Origin: Rhizomys pruinosus
Lineage: Eukaryota > Chordata > Mammalia > Rodentia > Spalacidae
Length of the DNA: 64,000 bases
Assembly: GCA_009823505.1 (NCBI GenBank)
Contig: VZQC01009936.1
Span: 1,761,630 to 1,825,629, forward strand
Reading direction: 5' to 3'
A program made the translations under genes and the position numbers. The notes below the pieces were generated by a model that was not told the DNA's origin, made no database searches, and worked only from the letters and a program-made list of their open reading frames with translations. Positions 1 through 11,626 of this stretch are shown here, in pieces (position 1 is the first letter of the stretch; each line of letters starts with the position of its first letter).

Positions 1-488
1 AAAAAAAAGGGGGGGTACAGATAGACATGAAACCTTCTCGTCAAAAACCTTGCAGTTCAAATCTTGAAACTAACTATGGGAAGGGATTTGTGTGTTCCAA
101 TAGGACAGGATGTCACCAGCTTGACGGCTGGGAGAGAGGAGATACAGCTTTGCATTGAGTAGGATGTGCCAGAAGGTGCCAACTGGGGGGTTGACCCATC
201 TGAACATCGAAAGGAGGGGATGCCTCAGATTGCCATGGACATTGGGCCCCTCTGTGGCCCCTACATTTGACAGCTATTTGTGGTGAGTCCTGGTGAAGCT
301 TGCCTTCTAGGTGCCACAGGGGTTTTGATGTGAGAGACTTTCTTGCCTCCCCCCCAGAACAAGAAGAAATATGACGATGATGAGGTCACTCTCCAACTGT
401 AAATTGGAGACAACTATTATAGAGGTAATCTCTTATAAAACTGGTAAAACTGCCTTCTTTAATTGACTAATAGACATAAGAACTGTCA
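1..488 (+). repeat. Poly(A)-element module, partial copy 1
   Basis: This is homologous to 54150-54650 and 38520-39000, and it enters from the left edge. The shared order is a purine-rich start, a 'tttgtatgttcc'-like segment, the 'ctttcttacctcc' segment and 'tttaattgactaatagacata'. The homology stops near 488, where the flank of the Myb/SANT-like duplicon begins. It has no coding capacity of its own. The other copies end in A-rich tails and have different 5' ends, so the module behaves like a LINE-mobilised 3' sequence. Confidence 0.6.
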
Positions 489-854
489 AAGAATCTTATA
501 GTTAGTGAATTCTGTGAGTGCAGGAAATATACCATCTATGATAATTTTTACTCTAAAACTCTTCTAAGCGAAGAAATATCTTCAGTTTGGTTTTCATTGC
601 TGAGGTTCCTTGCACATGCTCCCCAAGGACTCCACCACTGAGCTCCATCCCAGCCCCCACCACCTGCAATTGTCACCTGACCAACTTGAAGCTGTAGCCA
701 GAAACATTCAAGGCAAAACACAAGTTCTGTGACCACATGTCCAAGATGCCCCATGCTAAAGGAGGCATCACACCTGAAGCCTGATGGAGACAGGAAGCAG
801 AGGCCAGGTTTGCACTAAATGACCACAGACAAAGACAGAAATGACAAGGTCATG
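489..854. repeat. Duplicon flank downstream of gene copy 1
   Basis: This segment lies just beyond the polyadenylation end of the minus-strand gene copy 1. It is closely similar to 60336-60650 and more distantly to 4600-4850 and 10430-10680. The shared landmark is 'gaagaaatatcttcagtttgg' followed by an ID-like 'gctgaggatccaagccagggccttgcacatgctc' box. It shows that gene copy 1 and the 60.3 kb fragment belong to one paralogue type. Confidence 0.6.
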
Positions 855-1626
<772 letters not shown>

Positions 1627-2711
1627 TTAACAGCTTCAGCAATAGTGGCAGGATACAAAATTAACCTACAAAAATCAATAGGTGATTTTACCATTGGCAC
1701 TGACACCCAAGAACAAGGCACACTGCGAGCAACTAAACTTTCAAAGAGACTTTTCCCACTCACAATAGCCTCAAAAAAACAATAAAATAGCTATGAATAA
1801 ACCTAACCAAAGACGCCAAAGATCTCTAACAACAAAAATTATAAACCTTTAAAAGAAAGAAATTTGAAGAAGACATCGAAAGATGAAGAACCTCCCATGC
1901 TCATGGATGGAAAAATTAACGTCTGTAAAAATGTCCATTTTACCAGAACTCCTGTATAGATTTAGCATGAATGCCCAATCAAAATCCCCAAGAGTTTCTA
2001 TACAGACTTGGAAAAAAAAGTCCTTTAAACTTATCTGGAAAAACAAAGATCTTTCGAAACGCCAAAACAAACCATGAGTGAAAAGAGCTACACAGGGCTG
2101 ATCTCTATAGACCAGACTTCAAACTATATTACAGGGTTTTAATCATAAAACAGCCTGGTACTGGCACAAAAAACAGAACCATTGAACAAAACTGGAAGAT
2201 CTAAACTTGGAACAAAATTGAAGATCAAAACCTGAGCACATACAATTTCACCATCTCATATTTGACAAGGGGGCCGACGAAGACACAATGGAGAAATGAC
2301 AGCCATCCTCAGAAAGTGGTGTTGGCAAAAACTGGATCACCACTTCGCTAGAAAAAATGAAGACATTAGAACGATTACCTCATCTTCCCTGTGCAAAAGT
2401 CAATGCCAGATGGATCAAAAGACCTCAAGGTGAAACACCTGAAACTCTGAAATAAGGGATAAGGAAGAAAAAGTGGGCAACAGACTACAAGACATTAGGC
2501 ATAGAAAAAGACTTCCTAAATCAGAAAGCAGCCCGTGCAAAGAATTAATGTCCACAAATTGACAAAATGGGACCTCCTTATACTCAAAAGCTTCTGTAAG
2601 CAAAAGAAACAACACGAATTGAAGAGAAAATCCCACAGAGTGGGAGGAAATTCTTTACACGCAGAAAGATACATCTGTAAGAGCATTGATTTCCAGAATA
2701 TATGGACTACT

Positions 2712-2722
2712 AAAAAAAAAAA

Positions 2723-2783
<61 letters not shown>
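2712..2783 (+). repeat. Poly(A) tract inside L1 ORF2 remnant
   Basis: About 72 bases, almost all A with a single C near the start. The same place in the second copy (8630-8670) is a shorter A-rich tract broken by C and G, and in the long L1 (52850-52880) it is ordinary A-rich coding sequence. It is therefore an expanded internal A-rich tract, not a transcript tail. Confidence 0.9.
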
Positions 2784-2787
<4 letters not shown>

Positions 2788-3544
2788 TGAACAGAGACTT
2801 TCTCAAGTGAGGAATTGGAGATGGCTGCTGAGAAAACACCTTAAGAATTATTCAACATCACTAATCATAAGGAAATGTAAATCAAAAACCACTTTAAAAT
2901 ATTCCTTACTCGTCCAACAAGAACTTGGCTAGGATCAAGAAAACCAAATGATACCAAGTGCTGGAAGATGTTGTGTGGGAGAAAAGGAGACCACTTCTCC
3001 AACTGCTAACGGTTACGGAATGTTAATTAGTCATAGCAGCCACTACTGGTGAAGCCAATAAAGTGGTGTCGAGGAAAGAATTGGAAGACATTTTGGAATG
3101 AACTTGCCACCCAGCACAGCCATACCACTCCTAGCATGTACACTCAAGACTCAACCCACCACAGAGAAGATAATGCCACCGGACCATGTTTTCATACTCA
3201 GGCTCTCATTCCACAAGTTTAGCAAGTGAGCTGGAACCAAACCCCAGAAAATGCCCCTCAACTGTATGATGTGGATAGAAATGAAAATTTGGTACATCAA
3301 CACAGTGGAGTTCTATGCAACAGTAAAGAATAGATGACACAATGGAGCTTTGCAGGAAAATGGGCTGAGACTTAGAGGACATCATGCTGAGTGAAGTAAC
3401 ACACAGCTCCCAAAAAACAAACGATGAAAATGGTATCCTCATCTGTGGATTGCTTAGTGCCAATTACCTAGTTGTAAGTATTTCCCTGTGCATGGCCCCT
3501 TTGAGCTTTTGTCCTAATCAGTTGGGAGTGATTGCATTATTGGA

Positions 3545-3572
3545 AACAACAACAACAACAACAACAACAACA
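3545..3572 (+). repeat. (AAC)n in L1 3' UTR
   Basis: Nine or ten AAC units, also present at about 9415-9442. The corresponding place in the long L1 near 53610 has only three units. Confidence 0.9.
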
Positions 3573-3790
3573 GAAAGGGACTGCATCAAAGAACTGACTG
3601 AAAACAAGTGCAACTGCTCAAAAAGAGTCAGCTTCCATGGAGAAATATTGAGAAAGACTGAGAGAAAAGAGATTGAGAAGTATGTTTGGCAGAATGAATG
3701 AGCTTTGGTAGGGTGGGGGGATAGGGAGAACACGGTTCTAGATTTGATAAATTATATATTACATATTATATAAATTTTAAAAAAAGAAAA

Positions 3791-4850
3791 AAGAAAATTT
3801 ATTTTATTATTTTCTTTGTGTATGAATTTCTGTGTGGTTTGCAATGTAAGTGCACCTGTGTTTCACGCCATGCCCAGGATGTCAGAAGAGGATTGTTGGA
3901 ATCCTTGGGAACTGGCCACCCATGACTTTCAGATTTAATGTGATCTGTTTAGCTAAACCATGGCTATCCATGTGACCTTCAGATATGAAATATCCATTGG
4001 GAAACACAGAGGGTCTGGTGTGGATCTACAAAGAAGATTCTTTGAGCCTGTCTGTAGGAAACAGGTGAGCGCTGAGGGTCATCAACAGCCTTTGTGTTTG
4101 AACACTGAGCTTTTCAAGGAGGGACAACCTCAGGGTGTTGTCCTTAATTGTGCACTTGCTTGGACCACAAATGCTAGAGAGGAAGGTGTAGGGGGAGGGG
4201 AGCTAGATGGAGGAGCACTGGCCTAGTATACACAATGCCCTGAATGATCACAGGACTAAGTAAACCAGACCTGGCTAATTAAGGATTCAAAGTCATCCCG
4301 AGATACAGAGAAATGTCCAGTTTCTTCATAGCTAATACTACTGTCTATTTTTAACAATTTCTAATGAATGTGAATACTTTTTGATTCTATATATATCTAT
4401 ATTATCATTTTTCTTCCATGTGATGGTAAGGGTTCCTCATGCACGCAATTTCAGGACAGCAGTTAGCTGTTATGGGGGTTTGGAAATCCAAGGTGGTTCC
4501 TCTGCAGGAGCCACAATGCTCTTTCTGGCATGAGCCAACTCTCCAGCCCCTAAAACACCTGGATTGAAAAACCCAAACCAAAAAAACAGAAGATAAAATA
4601 TAAACAGTTAAAAGAAATTCAGTAAGTAGGAGGAAATATGCCCTTTAAACGTTTAATTTTGATACCTAAAACTACTATTCCTAGGGAAGTAAAACTTTTA
4701 CTCTTCAGTTTGGTTTTTGAAGGTCTGAAGGATTCAAGCCAGTGCCATTGCACATGCTCTGACAAAAGGATTTCCAACCCACTTGAGCTCTGCATCCCAG
4801 CCCCCACCACTTGCAATTGTCACTGAGGAATTTGAAGCTATAGCCAGAAA
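3791..4850. repeat. Duplicon flank, copy 2
   Basis: Similar to 9656-10640 and, more distantly, to 58940-60340. It begins with a B2-like minus-strand segment (about 3800-3950), continues through single-copy-looking sequence with 'ctgtctgtaggaaacag', and contains another B2-related fragment at 4420-4550. The plus-strand open frame at 3960-4226 has no recognisable product and looks incidental. Confidence 0.6.
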
Positions 4851-5109
4851 GCTTCAATGCTGAAAACAAGTTCTGTGAGTATAGACCTGGAGAACAAGAT
4901 AAGATTGAACAGATGTCCAGGATTCAAAGTTGCCTCTGCTGTAAAGGAGCCTCTACACCAGAAGCCTGATGGAGAGACGGAGCCAGAGGACAGGTTCCCA
5001 GGTTCTCCAGGAGATTGAACCTCCAGGCCCTGCCAATCCCTAGCTTCTCTATGGCTTCTACCAAGTCTCCCACTAAAGGTCCACTGAGAAGACAGAAAGA
5101 ACATGGTCA

Positions 5110-6066
5110 TGGCCAAGCACTTAATTCTGTACTTTATTTTCATATTAAGTGGACTAACAAGAAACCAGATATAAATTTGCACAGCTCTCTTCCTCAGAGG
5201 GAAACAAGCTTCTATGTCTTCACTGAGTATTGTTCCTTTAATCACGCATGACCACAATCCACCCACAACGTTCATTTTCGCAGAGTCATGCTGGCAGTTT
5301 CACAAGGCTGTAAGCCTTACAGCTGTTTCCTGTCAGCAGGCTAACAGTTCTGAGGCTGAGTCTGGCAGAGGAGAGGGGGGTTGAGACCACGAGAAAGTTA
5401 CTGGATGGGAAATAAAAGAAAGACACGGACTCATGAGAGAAGGTCTGGGAAATAGACTCAGTTTTATTCATACCAGTAGTTGTTTATATACAAAAAAGCT
5501 ACTGTGCTCTGGTCAAGGGAGTGTTCGGGAGTGGGGGCAGGAGGAATGTTAGGTGAGCCAACTTGGCTCCTACCAGAGGGTTTCAGAGTTCCTGTTATTG
5601 TGCCAACGCCAGTTTAAAACTAGCACTGGGATTTGTGTCATTGGTGTCAATAACCTCAAGAAGAGGCCATCTGGATCTGGAACTTTGAAGAGATAAGCTA
5701 GGAAGGAAAAACACTGCAACTTATTGCCGGCCTACACGCAGCAGCTACTAGATAAACTCAACGAAAGACAAGCAAATGCCCCCAGAGATAATTCAGATAA
5801 ACTTCAGTTGGTCTCTTTGGATCAAAAAAACCCAAGGGGTCTTACAGGTCCTCGCCTTGAGCCAGGCATAGTTTCATTCCTACAATTGAAGATCTGGCGA
5901 TTGGGTCGCGTTGAGTGGGTTGACAAGGACTGCTGGTCCAACATTGGCAATAACCTGGGGTCCATGGCCGGAATGCCTGGTGTGGAAATGCCAGATAGAG
6001 GAAGTGATTCCAAGTGTAGATGGCTGGAAACTGATTGCTGGAGGAGCCCTGCACCGATGAGTGGTG
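5110..6066 (-). pseudogene. Myb/SANT-like gene, copy 2: 3' UTR and exon 4 remnant split by LTR
   Basis: Minus-strand remnant. From high to low coordinates it has a damaged piece of exon 4 (about 6066-5885), an ERVK-type LTR (5884-5228), then the 3' UTR with AATAAA (5133-5138 on the plus strand as TTTATT). It parallels 10900-11780 in the other duplicate, with many small indels. Upstream of exon 4 the gene is lost: the sequence passes at about 6077 into L1 ORF2. It cannot encode the protein. Confidence 0.6.
5228..5884 (-). mobile_element. Solo LTR, ERVK-type, first duplicate
   Basis: Counterpart of the LTR at 11019-11626, in the same place relative to the gene's 3' UTR. On the minus strand it carries TATATAAAC and AATAAAACTGAG. 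The flanking six bases read ACTGAG and ATTGAA, a blurred version of the clean ATTGAG duplication seen in the other copy. The shared insertion point shows that the LTR arrived before the segment was duplicated. Confidence 0.8.
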
Positions 6067-6076
6067 ACAACAGTAA

Positions 6077-9000
6077 CACAAGAACACATGGAGACTAAAC
6101 AACACACTCTTGAATAATGAATGGGTCAAGGAAGAGATAAAGAAAGAAATAAAAGCATTCCTGGAACTGAATGACAATGACAATACAACACAACAAAACC
6201 TATGGGATACCTTAAAAGCAGTCCTAAGAGGGAAGTTTATAGCCCTGGGTGCCTACATTAGAAAAACAGAAAGAGCACAAGTGAATGATCTAACACTACA
6301 GCTAAAAGCACTTGAGAGGCAACAACAGATGAACCCTAAACGCAACTGACAGGAAGAAATAACAAAAACCAGCGCAGAAATCAATGAAATAGAAACAAAG
6401 AAAACAAACAACAAAAAAAAAAATCAATGAATCCAAAAGTTGGTTCTTTGAAAGAATAAACAAGATAGACAGACCTCTAGCCCAGTTAACCAAAAGAAAG
6501 AAGGAACAGCTCCAAATGAATACAATCCATGATGAAAAGGGAAATATCACGACAAGGAAAAGATCCAGCAAATCATATGGGGAACACTTTAAAAACCTAT
6601 AGTCTACCAAGTTTGAAAACCTAGAAGAAATGGATGAATATCTGAAATTCTGGGAATCCCAAAAGCTCAACCAACAAGAGATTGACAGCTTAAACAGACC
6701 CATAATACATGAAGAAATTGAAGATGTAATAAGAAACCTCCCAACTAAAAAAAGCCCGGGCCCAGATGGTTTCACGGCAGAATTCTATAAAACATTTTAA
6801 AAAGACCTACACCCATTATTACTGAAACTGTTCGGAAGGATACAATCAGAGGGAATTCTCCCAAATTCCTTCTATGAAGCCAGCATCACGCTATTACCAA
6901 AACCAGGCAAAGATACAACTCAAAAGAATTATAGACCCATCTCCCTAATGAACACAGATGCCAAAATTCTAAACAGGATATGGGCAAATTGCATACAGAC
7001 CCACATCAAGAAGATCATCCATCATGACCAAGTTGGATTCATACCAGAGATGCAGGGATGGTTCAACATATGAAAATCAATAAATATCATCAAACACATA
7101 AATGGAAAGAAAGACAAAAACTACACCATCATCTCAATTGATGCTGAAAAAGCCTTTGACAAAATCCAGCATCCCTTCATGTTTAATGTCCTAGAAGGAA
7201 TTATATTGGAGGGATCATTCATCAATATAATCAAAGCCATATACAGGAAATCCACAGCCAATATCATCCTAAATGGGTAAGGGACAGAAACATTCCCTTT
7301 GAAGTTAGGAATTTGGCAAGGCTACTCCCTGTTCACTACTCCTCTTCAAAATAGTGCTTGAAACACTTGCTAGAGCAATAAGGCAAGAAAAGGAAATTAA
7401 AGGAGTACTAATTGGAAAAGAGGAAGTCAAGCTATCCCTATTTGCTGATGATATGATTGTTTACTTAAGGGATGCTAAAAACTCCACCAGAAAACTCCTG
7501 GAAGTGATTAACAGCTTCAGCAATAGTGGCAGGATACAAAATTAACCTACAAAAATCAATAGGTGATTTTACCATTGGCACTGACACCCAAGAACAAGGC
7601 ACACTGCGAGCAACTAAACTTTCAAAGAGACTTTTCCCACTCACAATAGCCTCAAAAAAACAATAAAATAGCTATGAATAAACCTAACCAAAGACGCCAA
7701 AGATCTCTAACAACAAAAATTATAAACCTTTAAAAGAAAGAAATTTGAAGAAGACATCGAAAGATGAAGAACCTCCCATGCTCATGGATGGAAAAATTAA
7801 CGTCTGTAAAAATGTCCATTTTACCAGAACTCCTGTATAGATTTAGCATGAATGCCCAATCAAAATCCCCAAGAGTTTCTATACAGACTTGGAAAAAAAA
7901 GTCCTAAGACATTCATCTGGAAAAACAAAGATCTCGATATACGGCAAAACAAACCTGAGTTGAAAAACAAGAGCATAGCGGCGAAAAGGAGGATCTCTAT
8001 AACAGACTTCAAACGTATATTACACAGGCGGGTGTGTAAGTCCATAAAACAAGCCTGGTAACAGATAGGCACCGAAAAAACAAAAACGGCATTGAACAAA
8101 CTGGAAGATACTATAACTTGGAACCAACCTAAGCATACAAAACCAGCAGCATTACAGGGATTCAGCCATTCATATTTGACACAGAGTGGTGCCACGCAAT
8201 GAAACAAAATGGTAGAAAAATACAGCCATCGCTCAGAAAGTGGGTTGGCAAAACTGGATCACCACTTGCTAGAAAAAATGAAGACATTAGAACACTTACC
8301 TATCTTCCCTGTGCAAAAATATCAATGCCAGAGATCAAAGACCTCAAGCATGAAACACCTAAAACTCTGATAAGGTATAGGAAGAAAAAGTGGGCAACAA
8401 CCTACAAGACATTAAAGGCATAGAAAAGACTTCCAAATCAGAAAGCAGCTGTACAGGAAATAATGTCCACAATTGACAAAAGTGGGACCTCTTATACTCA
8501 AGAAGCTTCTGTAGACAAAAGAAACACACGAATTGAAGAGAAAATCCCACAGAGTGGGGAGGAAATTCTTTACACTGCAGAAAGATACATCTGACAGAAG
8601 CATTGATTTCCAGAATATATAGCTATCTAAAAAAAAAACAAAAAAAAAAGAAAAAAAAAAAAAAAACCCACTCAATAAGAACAAAAGAGCTGAAATAGTA
8701 CTTTCTCAAGGTGAGGAATTAGAGATTGCTGAGAAACACTCTTAAGATGTATTCATCACTAATCATAAGAAATGTAAATCAAAACCCTTTAAAATATCTT
8801 ACTCGTCCAACAAGAACTGGCTAGGATCAAGAAACCAAGATGATACCAAGTGCTTGGAGAGTTGTGGGGAGAAAAGTGAGACCACTTCTCCACTGCTAAG
8901 GTTACGGATGTAATGTAGTCATAGCACCATACTGACAGCATATGAAATGCATGTGAGGAGAATCTTGGAAGAATTTTGGAATGAACTTGCCACAGACACA

Positions 9001-9655
9001 GCCATAGCCACTCCTAGCAGTGTACACCTAAGACTCAACCCACCACAGAGAAGATAATGCCACCGGACCATGTTTTCATACTCAGGCTCTCATTCCACAA
9101 GTTTAGCAAGTGAGCTGGAACCAAACCCCAGAAAATGCCCCTCAACTGTATGATGTGGATAGAAATGAAAATTTGGTACATCAACACAGTGGAGTTCTAT
9201 GCAGCAGTAAAGAAAGATGACATCATGAGCTTTGCAGGAAAATGGCTGGAGCTAGAGGACATCATGCTGAGTGAAGTAACACAGTCCCAGAAAAACAAAC
9301 GATGAATGGTATCCCTCATCTGTGGATGCTAGTGCCAATTACCTAGTTGTAAGTATTTCCTGTGCATGACCCCTTGAGCTTTTGTCCTAATCAGTTGGGA
9401 GTGATGCATATTGGAAACAACAACAACAACAACAACAACAACAGAAAGGACTGCATCAAAGAACTGACTGAAACAGTGAACTGCTCAAAAGAGTCAGCTT
9501 CCACATGGAGAATATTGAGAAAGACTGAGAAAGAGATGAGAAGTATGTTTGGCAGAATGAATGAGTTCTGGTAGGGTGGGGGGATAGGGAGAACACGGTT
9601 CTAGATTTGATAAATATATACATATATATATATAAATTTAAAAAAAGAAAAAAGA
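6077..9655 (+). mobile_element. L1 fragment B: ORF2 linker, reverse transcriptase, C-terminal part, 3' end
   Basis: Plus-strand L1 beginning 5'-truncated at 'agaacacatggagac', after the endonuclease domain. It includes RT core sequences ('FTAEFYK', 'INKYHQTHK'-like region) and the catalytic FADD box in the open frame 7354-7545. From about 7482 onward it is the counterpart of fragment A. Stops and frameshifts interrupt ORF2 repeatedly, so no complete protein is possible. The 3' UTR has (AAC)n at 9415-9442, a G-rich stretch near 9575 and an A-rich end near 9650. Confidence 0.9.
7354..7545 (+). pseudogene. L1 ORF2 reverse-transcriptase piece with FADD box
   Basis: An open frame of 63 codons inside L1 fragment B. 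It contains '[12 protein letters not shown]', the conserved catalytic-aspartate motif of L1 reverse transcriptase, preceded by the 'IRQEKEIKG' region. The frame ends just after '[12 protein letters not shown]', where frameshifts begin. It is a relic of ORF2, not a gene in its own right. Confidence 0.85.
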
Positions 9656-10799
9656 AAATGTTATTTTATTATTTTCTGTGTATGAATTTCTGTGTGGTTT
9701 GCATGTAAGTGCACCTGTGTCACGCCATCCCAGGATGTCAGAAGAGGATGTTGGATCCATTGGAACTGGCACCATGACTTTCAGATTTAATGTGATCTGT
9801 TTAGCTAAACCATGGCTATCCATGTGACCTTCAGATTTGAACTATCTATTGGAACACAGAGGGTCTGGTGTGGATCTACAAAGAAGATTCTTTGAGCCTG
9901 TCTGTAGGAAACAGGTGAGTGTTGAGGGTCATCAACAGCCTTTGTGTTTGAACACTGAGCTTTTCAAGGAGGGACAACCTCAGGCTTTTGTCCATAATTG
10001 TGCACTTGTTTGGACCACAAATGCTAGAGAGGAAGGTGTAGGGGGAGGGGAGCTAGATGGAGGAGCACTGGCCTAGTATACACAATGCCCTGAATGATCA
10101 CAGGACTAAGTAAACCAGACCTGGCTAATTAAGGATTCAAAGTCATCCTGAGCTACAGAGAAATGTCCAGGTCTTCATAGGCTAAATACTCTGCTTTTTA
10201 AAATTTCTAAAATTAAATTTTGATTTTATATATCTATATTATCATTTTTCTTCCATGTATGTAAGGGTTCCTCATGCACGCAATTTCAGGACAGCAGTTA
10301 GCTGTTATGGGGGTTTGGAAATCCAAGGTGGTTCCTCTGCAAGAGCCACATGCTCTTTACTGCTGAGCCAACTCTCCAGCCCCCTAAAACACCTGGATTT
10401 AAAACCAACCAAAAAACAAAGATTATAACAGTAAAGAATTCAGTAAGTAGAGGAAATATGACCTTTAAGTTAATTTTGATCCTAAAACTCTTTCCTAGGG
10501 GAAGAAATATCTTCAGTTTGGTTTTGAGTGCTGAGGATCCAAGCCAGGGCCTTGCACATGCTCTGCAAGGATTCCACCACTGAGCTCCATCCCAGCCCCC
10601 ACCACTTGCAATTGTCACTGAGGAATTTGAAGCTATAGCCAGAAAGCTTCAATGCTGAAAACAAGTTCTGTGAGTATAGACCTGGAGAACAAGATAAGAT
10701 TGAACAGATGTCCAGGATTCAAAGTTGCCTCTGCTGTAAAGGAGCCTCTACACCAGAAGCCTCATGGAGGGAGCAGAGGGCAGGTTCCCAGGTTCCCCT
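9656..10799. repeat. Duplicon flank, copy 3
   Basis: Second copy of the segment at 3791-4950, with a B2-like minus-strand part at 9660-9780 and another B2-related part at 10250-10385. Between 10647 and 10763 it is identical to 4850-4965 as far as I can read, whereas neighbouring stretches differ by many indels. Confidence 0.6.
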
Positions 10800-10923
10800 T
10801 GGGATTGAACCTCCAGCCCCCTGCCCATCCCTAGCTTCTCTATGGCTTCTACCAAGTCTCCCACTAAAGGTCCACTGAGAAGACAGAAAGAACATGGTCA
10901 TGGCCAAGCACTTAATTCTGTAC

Positions 10924-10929
10924 TTTATT
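10924..10929 (-). promoter_or_regulatory. Polyadenylation signal AATAAA of the Myb/SANT-like gene (pre-LTR end)
   Basis: The minus strand reads AATAAA in a context shared by all three 3' UTR copies (875-880 and 5133-5138). It lies beyond the LTR, so transcripts may instead end at the LTR's own AATAAAACTGAG signal. Confidence 0.55.
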
Positions 10930-11018
10930 TTCATATTAAGTGGACTAACAAGAAACCAGATATAAATTTGCACAGCTCTCTTCCTCAGAGGGAAACAAGC
11001 TTCTATGTCTTCATTGAG

Positions 11019-11626
11019 TGTTGGTCCTTTAATCACGCATGGACACAATCCACACAACGTTCTTTTTTCCTAGAGTCATGCTGGCAGCTTCACAAGGCTG
11101 TAAGCCTTACAGCTGTTTCCTGACAGCAGGCTAACAGTTCTGAGGCTGAGCTTCTGGCAAGGAGAGGGGGGTTGGAGACCACGAGAAGTTACTGGATGGG
11201 AAATAAAAGAAAGACACGGACTCATGGAAAGTCTGGGAGATAGACTCAGTTTTATTCATACCAGTAGTGTGTTTATATACAAAAAGCTACTGTGCTCTGG
11301 GCAAGGATGTTGGGGGTGGGGCAGGAGGAATGTAAGGTGAGCCAACTTGGCTCCTACCAGAGGGTTTCAGAGTTCCTGTTTGTGCAACCAGTAAACTAGA
11401 GGTGTGTCATTGTGCTCAATACCTCAAGGGAAGAGGCCATCTGGATCTGGAACTTTGAAGAGATAAGTGAGGCAGGAAAAACACTGCAATATTCCGACCT
11501 CACAGAGCTATAGATAACTCACAAAGACAAGCAAATGCCCACAGAGATATCAGATAACTCTCAGAGGTTCCTTGGGACAGGTCTTACAGGTCCTTGCCTC
11601 GAGCCAGGCATAGTTTCATTCCTACA
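11019..11626 (-). mobile_element. Solo LTR, ERVK-type, in the last exon of the Myb/SANT-like gene
   Basis: A 608 bp minus-strand LTR with perfect TG...CA ends (TGTAGG at 11626, CCAACA at 11019), flanked by identical six-base duplications ATTGAG at 11013-11018 and 11627-11632. A six-base duplication is typical of beta-like (ERVK/IAP-class) elements. On the minus strand it holds a TATATAAAC box and, about 20 bases further on, AATAAAACTGAG. No internal retroviral sequence remains, so it is a solo LTR left by recombination. It interrupts the end of exon 4 of the gene and is read in the same direction as that gene. Confidence 0.9.

Noticed and set aside
2516..2839. Minus-strand frame rich in phenylalanine, and plus-strand poly-lysine frame
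   Set aside because: Both are translations of the poly(A) tract inside L1.
6302..6775. 157-codon minus-strand open frame
   Set aside because: Antisense of L1 ORF2; A-rich coding DNA has few stops on the other strand. The plus strand shows the L1 RT region.
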